From an uncultured Bacilli bacterium (lineage in GTDB: Bacteria > Bacillota_I > Bacilli_A > RF39 > UBA660), in the NCBI GenBank assembly GCA_947627965.1, contig CANQYA010000049.1:1-7048 (forward strand): 7,048 nt of DNA, written 5' to 3'. Below the pieces are notes generated by a model. It did not search any database, was not told the DNA's origin, and was given only the letters and a program-made list of their open reading frames with translations. This document shows, in pieces, positions 1 to 4,901 of the stretch (position 1 is its first letter; each line of letters begins with the position of its first letter). The translations under genes and the position numbers were made by a program.

Positions 1-109
1 AAAGATAATGATTATAAATAAATCTAGAAGTACCTAAAAACTGATTTAACTTTACTTGTTGTTCTTTATTAGGATACCTTCGAAAATAATAAGCTCAATA
101 AACATTCAT
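1..109 (-). pseudogene. tnpB: N-terminal fragment of an IS200/IS605-type TnpB (OrfB), with in-frame TGA, cut by window edge
   Basis: Reading the minus strand from the ATG at 109-107 gives MNVY, then a TGA at 97-95, then an open frame to the edge containing AYYFRRYPNKEQQ, LNQFLGTSRF and IYNHYL. This is the usual start of TnpB, whose members begin with a K-A-Y-K-F-R-(I/L)-Y-P-(N/T)-K-E-Q segment followed by G-x-x-R-F-x-Y-N. TnpB is the RNA-guided nuclease encoded by IS200/IS605 and IS1341-type elements; its RuvC domain and guide RNA would lie left of the window. The ATG has a purine-rich GGGGG at 121-117, seven bases upstream. The TGA stands where the family normally has Lys or Arg, and no ATG, GTG or TTG follows in frame before the edge, so the copy looks inactivated. 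A sequencing error or translation from an unusual start are alternatives. The family call is firm; the pseudogene call is less so. Confidence 0.8.
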
Positions 110-165
110 ACTTTAGCCCCCATAATTGCAAAATATCATACATAGGTTTGTTAGCCAACTACTTT
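1..165 (-). mobile_element. Partial IS200/IS605-family element, 5' end with candidate left-end hairpin
   Basis: The tnpB fragment at 1-109 implies that an IS200/IS605 or IS1341-type element enters from the left edge. These elements lack terminal inverted repeats and instead carry imperfect subterminal hairpins near each end. Upstream of the tnpB ATG, 143-161 can fold as TAG/CTA, TT/AA and G/C pairs with two bulged bases and loop TTAGC, the sort of bulged stem such ends use. The real boundary probably lies between about 162 and 200, just past the stop codon of the neighbouring membrane-protein gene, but I cannot fix it from one end. In AT-rich DNA a six-pair bulged stem can arise by chance. 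Confidence 0.4.
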
Positions 166-200
166 TCATAATTAATTAAGGATTTAGACAATTATTGACA

Positions 201-518
201 CTATTCTTCAACCATTTTACCAATTGAATTAAAAATAAACTGAAACCAATTATTAATTAAACTACCTATTTTATTAGAAATCTTTAATCCTGCTTTAGAA
301 AACTTATTACTATAATCTTTATTTTCTACAATAAAATAATCTTTTACATCTATTTCCTTTCCTTCTTTGACATCTTCTTCAAATTGCTTAATTGCTTCTT
401 GTGTTAAATTAGCTTTTTTATTAAGTTCATATTCATAATAACCACTACTAGATGTAAATACCATTACAAAAAATATAATTACGATAACTACAATAAATAA
501 TTTAATAAATTTAGCCAT
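201..518 (-). CDS. Small single-pass membrane protein after spoIIP (positional equivalent of YqxA)
   Basis: A 105-residue protein whose residues 4-22 form a strongly hydrophobic segment (FIKLFIVVIVIIFFVMVF), followed by a charged, mostly helical extracytoplasmic part that ends in an amphipathic stretch (IGSLINNWFQFIFNSIGK). The ATG at 518-516 is preferred because AGGTGA sits at 529-524, five bases upstream. An in-frame GTG at 527 would add three residues but lies inside that ribosome binding site. The start overlaps the spoIIP stop by eight bases (ATGGCTAA), implying translational coupling and cotranscription with spoIIP. In Bacillus subtilis the gene after spoIIP is yqxA, also encoding a small membrane protein; I can claim positional equivalence, not sequence homology. 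The function is unknown. A role in engulfment or spore-envelope biology is suggested only by context. No terminator is visible after the stop. Confidence 0.75.
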   Translation of the reverse strand: MAKFIKLFIVVIVIIFFVMVFTSSSGYYEYELNKKANLTQEAIKQFEEDVKEGKEIDVKDYFIVENKDYSNKFSKAGLKISNKIGSLINNWFQFIFNSIGKMVEE

Positions 519-1488
519 TATCTTCACCTATATATGTACTAAGCATATATGCAATTGCATCAATTGTATTAGAAACTTCTTCTATCGTATTATCGATACC
601 ACCTACTTCGATTAAAACGCAATTATTAGAAAAATCTTGATTATAAACGCCATTTACTAAAGGACCTCCTTTTTCATAAATCCCTTTGCTAATACCTTGA
701 TACTTTGTACTTATAATCGTATTTAATCTATTTATTACTTTTTTATTCTCTTGATAAGTTTTATTTTCTAATCCTAATAAAAATAATACTTTAGCATAGT
801 TTTTATTATTAATTATCGCTGTCGTTTTATCTTTAGAAACAGAGTCTCTATGTAAATCAACAAAATAAATTAAAGAAGGATAGTCTTTTTTAGCTTGTTC
901 CATTAACATTTTAGTTACATTATAACTATAAGCATAATTCCAATTATTAATTCTAAGTAATTCTGATATATTACTATTTTCAACAATAGAATTTATATTA
1001 TATTTCTGCAATTTTTCTTGTAAAATATAACTGGCTAATAAAACAGTAGGTTTTACGTTGTAATCTTTTAAATTATTAGAAGCATATTCTTCATCTTGAT
1101 GTGAATTATAAATATAAATAAGAGGATCATTTTCTTTATTATCTAAAACATTACTAGGTTCATCTTTAATTGCAGGAATACTATTATCAATAATATTTTC
1201 CTTTTTAGGTGCATCTGTTACTAAACCTTTATAATTATTTTTTAAAATATTAACTGGGTCAAATAAATCTAACTTAGCAATATATTCTACTAATTCACTA
1301 CTAATACTTGGTTTTTGAAATTTATTAGAAGAAGGAATTAAAGATTTTAAAAATAAATCGTCTACTTTTAAATTAACATTATCTAAAAATTTAACTGTAT
1401 ATAGAAAGGAAATAGTAAAAATAATTAATATTAATATCGTTTTTATTAAAAGTATTTTCTTTTTATTATCTTTATTTTTTTTATCCAT
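511..1488 (-). CDS. spoIIP: Stage II sporulation protein P, peptidoglycan amidase/endopeptidase for engulfment
   Basis: A 325-residue SpoIIP-family protein. It works with SpoIID and SpoIIM at the septal membrane, cutting peptidoglycan stem peptides so the mother cell can engulf the forespore. Residues 1-10 are basic, about 11-31 form one membrane anchor, 32-120 are a low-complexity linker, and about 121-320 are the catalytic domain. Visible family motifs are IYIYNSHQDEEY (His130, Glu133 or Glu134), YFVDLHRDS (His213) and VLIEVGG (Glu294), matching the zinc-binding His, His and Glu layout of SpoIIP and related amidases. The Bacillus protein is about 400 residues, so this one is shorter, mainly in the linker. 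The start is set by AAGGTGAT four to five bases upstream of the ATG. The gene lies after gpr and a 62-residue gene and overlaps the downstream membrane-protein gene. A run of eight A bases occupies codons 3-5. Confidence 0.93.
   Translation of the reverse strand: MDKKNKDNKKKILLIKTILILIIFTISFLYTVKFLDNVNLKVDDLFLKSLIPSSNKFQKPSISSELVEYIAKLDLFDPVNILKNNYKGLVTDAPKKENIIDNSIPAIKDEPSNVLDNKENDPLIYIYNSHQDEEYASNNLKDYNVKPTVLLASYILQEKLQKYNINSIVENSNISELLRINNWNYAYSYNVTKMLMEQAKKDYPSLIYFVDLHRDSVSKDKTTAIINNKNYAKVLFLLGLENKTYQENKKVINRLNTIISTKYQGISKGIYEKGGPLVNGVYNQDFSNNCVLIEVGGIDNTIEEVSNTIDAIAYMLSTYIGEDNG
524..529 (-). promoter_or_regulatory. Ribosome binding site AGGTGA deciding the 518 start
   Basis: AGGTGA, five bases before the ATG at 518, lies within the last codons of spoIIP. 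It rules out the in-frame GTG at 527 as the main start, because that codon is part of the site itself. The arrangement makes translation of the small membrane protein depend on ribosomes finishing spoIIP. Confidence 0.65.
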
Positions 1489-1568
1489 ATTATCACCTTC
1501 TTCTTTAATTATATTTTTTTTAGGTAATAATATTGTCGAATTGACCGGAAAAAAAGAAAGTAATTAAT

Positions 1569-1757
1569 TTATTTACTTTTCTCTTTTTTATCTAATAATT
1601 GATTATATAAATCTTTAGCAATTGCTTCTTTTTCTTTTATATTATCATTACTTTTTCTTTTTAGTAATGCAGAATATAACTTAATTTCTATCTTATTAAT
1701 ATTATCTTCTTCGCTTATACCAGTTACTTTTTTTATTAGTGTCTCTTCCAAATTCAT
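1569..1757 (-). CDS. 62-residue charged helical protein of unknown function between gpr and spoIIP
   Basis: I do not recognise a family. The predicted product is rich in Lys and Glu, has no hydrophobic segment or signal peptide, no Cys, His, Trp or Pro, and looks almost entirely alpha-helical (for example NINKIEIKLYSALLKRKS and KEAIAKDLYNQLLDKKEK). It would be a small cytosolic protein. Support for it being real: the ATG at 1757 has an AGGAAGAAGG ribosome binding site just upstream; a good promoter candidate (1814-1785) sits about 28 bases before the start; the frame uses typical codons of this genome; and it lies in line with gpr and spoIIP. It ends 80 bases before spoIIP with no terminator between, so the two are probably cotranscribed. 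A sporulation role is inferred from context only. It does not resemble the DNA-binding small acid-soluble spore proteins that Gpr cleaves. Confidence 0.6.
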   Translation of the reverse strand: MNLEETLIKKVTGISEEDNINKIEIKLYSALLKRKSNDNIKEKEAIAKDLYNQLLDKKEKSK

Positions 1758-1784
1758 TCCTTCTTCCTAGCTTTTACAGTTTCA

Positions 1785-1814
1785 ATTTTATGACTATCTA
1801 ATAATAAGTGTCAA
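1785..1814 (-). promoter_or_regulatory. Promoter candidate for the 62-residue gene and spoIIP (sigma-A-like and sigma-E-like)
   Basis: On the minus strand, TTGACA at 1814-1809 is followed after 18 bases by TAAAAT at 1790-1785, a near-consensus vegetative promoter. The same -10 region reads CATAAAAT (1792-1785), one base from the CATACAAT-type -10 of mother-cell sigma-E, which drives spoIIP in Bacillus. No convincing sigma-E -35 lies at the usual spacing. Transcription would begin near 1778, about 20 bases before the ATG at 1757. A second TTGACA at 1839-1834 has no matching -10. Confidence 0.5.
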
Positions 1815-1850
1815 TAAAATTAAATAATATTAATGTCAAATTAATGTCTA

Positions 1851-2885
1851 TTAATCATTCATTTTAGAATGTAAGCTTTTATTGATACTGGTTGATAATA
1901 GTAATGCTAATTTGTCAACTAAGAAATCTACTTCTTTGGGAGTAACCATTAAATTGTAACCAATTGGTGTTAGAACCTCAAAGATTAATTGATGTATTTC
2001 TTCTTCACTTAAGTTACCTAAAAGTCCTAAAATCTTTTCTTTATCTTCTTTAGATAAGTCTTGATATTCTTCTTTTAAATAATTAATGCTAGTTACTGGT
2101 TTTAATTTTTGAGAAGCATTATTAATAGTAGCTTTATTAAAACTAATTTTTTTTAATAAATATTTAATTGTATCACTGACAATTGTTACCGCATCAACTA
2201 CAGTGGGTATGCCAATAGCAATAACTGGTTTACCTACTGTTTCGTAAGAAATTTCAATACGACTATTACCAACCCCACTACCAGGACTTATACCCGTATC
2301 CGTCATTTGAATAGTCCGGTTAACTCTTTCAATAGAAGAAGATGCTAAAGCGTCGACAACAATTAAAAAATCAGGATTAATTTCCTTAGTTATGCCTAAA
2401 ATTACATCTTTAGCTTCTATCCCCGTATTTCCCATAACACCAGGTATAAAGCCTGAAACATTACGGTAACCTTCTTCTACTTTAATCTCATTTAACAAAT
2501 ATAAGTGTCTTGTAATAACAAGATCATTTAATACTTTAGGTCCTAACGAGTCAGGTGTAGACTTATAATTACCAAGACCTATAACTAAAGCTTTATCAAT
2601 ATCTTTTATATGTAAATTTTTCATTAACTTTAATAATTCCGTTGTAACAATTTTTTCTAATTTCTTACGATTACTAGTATCAGTTATATCTTCAAAACTA
2701 ATAGTTGTATAGTTACCTTTCTTTTTACCTAAAGTTTTTATGTCGACTTTAGCATTAATATTACTGATAATAATATTATCTATTTTCTTTTCACTTTTAG
2801 TTATTCCTTCAATATTACTAGTACCGATGCTGTCAACAATTAAATCTGTTCTAACTTTATAATTTTTTAAATCGATTTCACTCAT
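1851..2885 (-). CDS. gpr: GPR germination protease (spore protease, peptidase family A25)
   Basis: A 344-residue Gpr. The enzyme is made in the forespore as a zymogen, self-processes near its N-terminus and, at germination, degrades the small acid-soluble proteins coating spore DNA. Recognisable blocks, numbered from the chosen start: the N-terminal VRTDL near residues 11-15, which resembles the self-processing region; IGLGN (about 102-106); TPDSLGP with Asp112; LVITRHL; GVMGNTGI; VVDALAS with Asp178; TDTGISPGSGVGN; IPTVVDAVTI; and HQLIFEVLTPIGYNLMVTPKEVD near the C-terminus, given here as one conserved block. Asp112 and Asp178 correspond to the two aspartates implicated in catalysis in the Bacillus megaterium enzyme. 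Length is slightly below the usual 370. The ATG at 2885 is preferred over the in-frame ATG at 2897 because GGTGA lies at 2895-2891, between them. The gene is first in the minus-strand sporulation block, and a sortase terminator separates it from the gene before. Confidence 0.97.
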   Translation of the reverse strand: MSEIDLKNYKVRTDLIVDSIGTSNIEGITKSEKKIDNIIISNINAKVDIKTLGKKKGNYTTISFEDITDTSNRKKLEKIVTTELLKLMKNLHIKDIDKALVIGLGNYKSTPDSLGPKVLNDLVITRHLYLLNEIKVEEGYRNVSGFIPGVMGNTGIEAKDVILGITKEINPDFLIVVDALASSSIERVNRTIQMTDTGISPGSGVGNSRIEISYETVGKPVIAIGIPTVVDAVTIVSDTIKYLLKKISFNKATINNASQKLKPVTSINYLKEEYQDLSKEDKEKILGLLGNLSEEEIHQLIFEVLTPIGYNLMVTPKEVDFLVDKLALLLSTSINKSLHSKMND

Positions 2886-2890
2886 TAATG

Positions 2891-2895
2891 TCACC
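2891..2895 (-). promoter_or_regulatory. Ribosome binding site GGTGA deciding the gpr start
   Basis: GGTGA lies five bases upstream of the ATG at 2885 and overlaps the codons after the alternative ATG at 2897. That upstream ATG has no purine-rich site of its own (it is preceded by CTATAA), so the shorter 344-residue protein, beginning MSEIDLKNY, is the better call. Confidence 0.65.
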
Positions 2896-2900
2896 ATTTA

Positions 2901-2931
2901 TAGTATGTGTTTAGTTTAAATTTTTAATAAC
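2901..2931 (-). promoter_or_regulatory. Forespore (sigma-G-like) promoter candidate for gpr
   Basis: The minus strand has CATACTA at 2907-2901, an exact match to the CATnnTA -10 of sigma-G promoters, 16 bases before the gpr ATG. About 18 bases further upstream is GTTATT (2931-2926), a weak -35 match. A transcript from here would have a very short leader holding the ribosome binding site. No well-spaced sigma-A promoter is visible in the same gap. In Bacillus gpr is forespore-expressed, which fits. CATnnTA is common by chance in AT-rich DNA, so confidence is moderate. Confidence 0.4.
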
Positions 2932-2953
2932 AAGAAATATAAAAACTATATAG

Positions 2954-2977
2954 AAAAAAAGAGCAAAGGCTCTTTTT
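2954..2977 (-). terminator. Rho-independent terminator of the sortase gene
   Basis: On the minus strand AAAAAGAGC (2977-2969), loop CTTT, GCTCTTTTT (2964-2956) form a nine-pair stem that runs straight into a seven-T tract ending at 2954. It starts four bases after the sortase stop codon and isolates gpr from sortase transcription. Confidence 0.85.
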
Positions 2978-2980
2978 CAT

Positions 2981-4444
2981 TTATTTTTCTTCAAGACGTA
3001 TCATTTTCGCATGAAGAACAACACGACGTTCATTATCATAACAAGAAGATAAAGTTAATATTTTGTCATCCGGTGATAAATTAACTTTAAAATCATGAAC
3101 GCTTCTTGCCGTAATTGTATTAAGGAAAGTTGCAAATTCTTCATCTGAAAACTTAGTCTTAATGTAGTATGATTCCGGTAATATCGTATACACACTAAAT
3201 ACTTGCCATAAAGCATTATATTTAGGAGTTGATGTCTTAACAACATAATTATTAGAATTATTATACCAAGAAGGTGTTACAACCATTCTTAAACTACCAA
3301 ACATGGTATTATCAAGGCGAGCATGTGCATATAAAATGTTATTTTTACCATATTCTTCTTTATCATTTCGATAATCGAGGAAAACCCAACCTGAACCATT
3401 AGGTTGACGATTAAAAGAATGTTTTAAATAAAAATTGTTATCACTACCCTGTACATAAGGATAATTTATATTAGTTCCTGCTACTTGTACCCATCCTACA
3501 GTATCAGGATTTATTGCTTTTAATTCATTAAAATTAGCATTTAGCATCGACATTGACATATAATACCAGTAATCATCTCTCCAATATGAAGGTTCTTGAC
3601 TAGGGGTTTCTTCTAAAGGAGGTGGTGCGGGTGTATTATTTTGTATATCATTATCAGTAACATCAGTTACCATTCCCATACTGACAACTTCTTCGATATT
3701 AGCTATTTCATAAATATTTTTGATCTGTTCCCCACTCATTTTATTATCAATTTTCCAAATAATAACTCTTATACAAAGAAAAGCAAAAACTACTACTGAT
3801 ATAGCAAAAGTAAATGACCATATAACTCTTTCTTTTTTACTTACTTCTTTCTTTTTAGAAGAAGTTTCTACATTGCTGGAAACTGTTTGTAATTTTTTTA
3901 TCTCTGTCGTAGCAAAATGCTTTATTTTAGCACTTTCACTATTTTTATCAACTAACTCTTTAAAGGTTAATTGACCATTACTTTTATTTTCTTTTTTACT
4001 AGGTTCTTCTTTTACTTCTTCTTTAGCTTTATTCTTAACTTTATTATTAATCTTAGGAAGAACGGCTGTCGTCGATAAAGGTTTTATAACTTCTTTTTTA
4101 TTATTTTTTTCTTGTTTTATTTTAGGAATATTATATTTTTTTTCAGGATTAATAATTTGCTTAATTTCTTTTGTTAATTCTAATAATTCGATTGTATAAT
4201 CTTTATTGAGTTCTATTTTATCTAATTTTTGTGTTAATTCTAATAACTCTATCTCCGTAAAATTATCTTTATTATTATTGATAATAGTATTCATTTCCTT
4301 AGTCAAATATAGATATTCTTCTTCGTCTAAAGGATTATATTTTTGAATACTTTTCAAATATTTACGATATTTTTCAAGTTCTTTTTCTTGATCAACATTT
4401 TCTACTTCGTCATCAGGAAAAAGATTATTTTCCTTATTACTCAT
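2981..4444 (-). CDS. Class B-like sortase with a long repeat-containing cytoplasmic N-terminus
   Basis: Sortases are membrane cysteine transpeptidases that link surface proteins to the cell wall or to each other. In this 487-residue protein, residues 1-206 are charged and presumably cytoplasmic; about 208-230 form one membrane span (WSFTFAISVVVFAFLCIRVI); a Pro-rich linker follows near 270-287 (NNTPAPPPLEETPSQEPS); and about 302-487 are the sortase fold. Within it are NPDTVGWVQVAGTNINYPYVQG and WVFLDYRN blocks typical of class B, the catalytic His374 in LYAHAR, Cys468 in LTLSSCYD, and Arg474 just after it. The usual Y-G-H is Y-A-H here. Residues 43-98 hold three imperfect helical repeats. Typical class B enzymes are about 250 residues, so the extra length is the cytoplasmic part. 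The ATG at 4444 is chosen because AAGGG lies at 4457-4453; the in-frame ATG at 4462 lacks a site. The gene has its own promoter and terminator. No LPXTG-like substrate is encoded in the window. Confidence 0.92.
   Translation of the reverse strand: MSNKENNLFPDDEVENVDQEKELEKYRKYLKSIQKYNPLDEEEYLYLTKEMNTIINNNKDNFTEIELLELTQKLDKIELNKDYTIELLELTKEIKQIINPEKKYNIPKIKQEKNNKKEVIKPLSTTAVLPKINNKVKNKAKEEVKEEPSKKENKSNGQLTFKELVDKNSESAKIKHFATTEIKKLQTVSSNVETSSKKKEVSKKERVIWSFTFAISVVVFAFLCIRVIIWKIDNKMSGEQIKNIYEIANIEEVVSMGMVTDVTDNDIQNNTPAPPPLEETPSQEPSYWRDDYWYYMSMSMLNANFNELKAINPDTVGWVQVAGTNINYPYVQGSDNNFYLKHSFNRQPNGSGWVFLDYRNDKEEYGKNNILYAHARLDNTMFGSLRMVVTPSWYNNSNNYVVKTSTPKYNALWQVFSVYTILPESYYIKTKFSDEEFATFLNTITARSVHDFKVNLSPDDKILTLSSCYDNERRVVLHAKMIRLEEK
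4151..4318 (-). repeat. Three imperfect helical repeats within the sortase N-terminus
   Basis: In the sortase, residues 43-56 (EYLYLTKEMNTIIN), 65-78 (IELLELTQKLDKIE) and 85-98 (IELLELTKEIKQII) share the pattern E-x-L-x-L-T-x-(E/K)-hydrophobic-x-x-I. The last two units are exactly 20 residues (60 bases) apart and identical over seven residues. They look like amphipathic helices and could mediate oligomerisation or partner binding on the cytoplasmic side. This is read directly from the translation; the role is inferred. Confidence 0.65.
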
Positions 4445-4471
4445 ATTATCAACCCTTATCATTCTATTATG

Positions 4472-4500
4472 ATTTTACCAATTATTTTAAAATATGTAAA
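4472..4500 (-). promoter_or_regulatory. Sortase gene promoter (sigma-A-like, extended -10)
   Basis: On the minus strand TTTACA (4500-4495) is separated by 17 bases from TAAAAT (4477-4472), which is preceded by TGG, giving an extended -10. Both hexamers match consensus at five of six positions. Transcription would begin near 4465, about 20 bases before the ATG at 4444. A palindrome (4497-4509) overlaps the -35. Confidence 0.6.
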
Positions 4501-4509
4501 CAATGTTTA
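4497..4509. promoter_or_regulatory. 13-base palindrome overlapping the sortase -35, possible operator
   Basis: TAAACA-A-TGTTTA is a perfect 6-1-6 palindrome covering four bases of the sortase -35 hexamer. It lies about 20 bases before the -35 of the divergent rpsT promoter. Its position suits a repressor site for the sortase gene. I recognise no specific regulator family, and short palindromes are not rare in AT-rich DNA. Confidence 0.25.
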
Positions 4510-4529
4510 ATAAAAAGTTCAAGTTTTTG

Positions 4530-4558
4530 TTGTATTTTATACCAATATTTGTTAGAAT
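4530..4558 (+). promoter_or_regulatory. rpsT promoter (sigma-A-like, extended -10)
   Basis: TTGTAT (4530-4535), a 17-base spacer and TAGAAT (4553-4558) preceded by TGT give a -35 plus extended -10 promoter. Transcription would start near 4565, leaving a leader of about 25 bases that contains AGGTGA at 4578-4583 before the ATG. The short leader leaves little room for a structured regulatory element. Confidence 0.6.
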
Positions 4559-4589
4559 AGTTTTAGTCAAAAAAGCGAGGTGATAAAAA

Positions 4590-4853
4590 ATGCCAAATAT
4601 TAAAAGTGCAAAGAAAAGAGTAAAAACTAATGCCAAAAAGTGTAAATCTAACACTGTAGTTACATCAAGTCTTAAAACTGCTGTTAAAAAATTAGAAAAA
4701 GAAGTTAAAACAGGTAATAAAGAAACGGCAAACGAAAAATTAAATATTGCAATTAAAAGAATAGATAAAGCTACACAAAGTGGTTTAATTCATAAAAATA
4801 AAGCTGCAAGACAAAAATCAAGATTAACAAAAATGAAAAATAATATGGAGTAG
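4590..4853 (+). CDS. rpsT: 30S ribosomal protein S20
   Basis: An 87-residue, very Lys-rich protein that binds 16S rRNA during assembly of the small subunit. It has the family start MPNIKSAKKRVKTNAKK, the central helical region with TAVKKLEKEV, and the C-terminal signature GLIHKNKAARQKSRL. The length is normal for the family. AGGTGA at 4578-4583 is six bases before the ATG. It is a single-gene unit: its promoter is at 4530-4558, and a terminator overlaps its TAG stop codon. Divergence from the neighbouring sporulation genes matches the order remembered for Bacillus subtilis, although there gpr is the immediate neighbour and here the sortase gene intervenes. Confidence 0.98.
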   Translation: MPNIKSAKKRVKTNAKKCKSNTVVTSSLKTAVKKLEKEVKTGNKETANEKLNIAIKRIDKATQSGLIHKNKAARQKSRLTKMKNNME

Positions 4854-4875
4854 TGCTTTTACTACTCTTTTTTTT
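4848..4875 (+). terminator. Rho-independent terminator of rpsT overlapping its stop codon
   Basis: GAGTAGT (4848-4854), loop GCTTTT and ACTACTC (4861-4867) form a perfect seven-pair stem followed by eight T bases (4868-4875). The rpsT TAG stop (4851-4853) lies inside the 5' arm, so a terminating ribosome could influence folding. Confidence 0.85.
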
Positions 4876-4885
4876 GTGATAGAAT
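4858..4885 (+). promoter_or_regulatory. Promoter candidate for the transglutaminase-like gene, embedded in the rpsT terminator
   Basis: TAGAAT at 4880-4885 is preceded by TGA, giving an extended -10 immediately after the terminator T-tract. A TTTACT at 4858-4863, with a 16-base spacer, is a possible -35 and lies in the terminator loop and 3' arm. Transcription would start near 4892, leaving about ten bases including AGGTGA before the ATG at 4902. The alternative is expression by read-through from rpsT. Confidence 0.4.
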
Positions 4886-4901
4886 TATATTAGGTGAAAA
4901 T

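Noticed and set aside
95..97. TGA read as Trp, suggesting a mollicute-type code
   Set aside because: All the complete genes here encode Trp with TGG and have no internal TGA, so a standard bacterial code fits the window.
1508..1539. TCGACA and TATAAT on the minus strand just before spoIIP
   Set aside because: The spacer is 20 bases, too long for a normal sigma-A promoter, and the -10 lies next to a run of eight A bases where chance matches are easy.
3055..3246. 63-codon minus-strand open frame inside the sortase gene
   Set aside because: It lies in another frame over the catalytic part of the sortase, has no ribosome binding site of note and its translation looks random.
3720..3974. 84-codon plus-strand open frame opposite the sortase membrane-span region
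   Set aside because: Its hydrophobic character is the antisense of the Lys-rich and membrane-span coding sequence; no start signals support it.
4465..4471. CATAATA ahead of the sortase gene, resembling a sigma-G -10
   Set aside because: The only -35-like sequence is too far away, and a much better vegetative promoter overlaps the same region.
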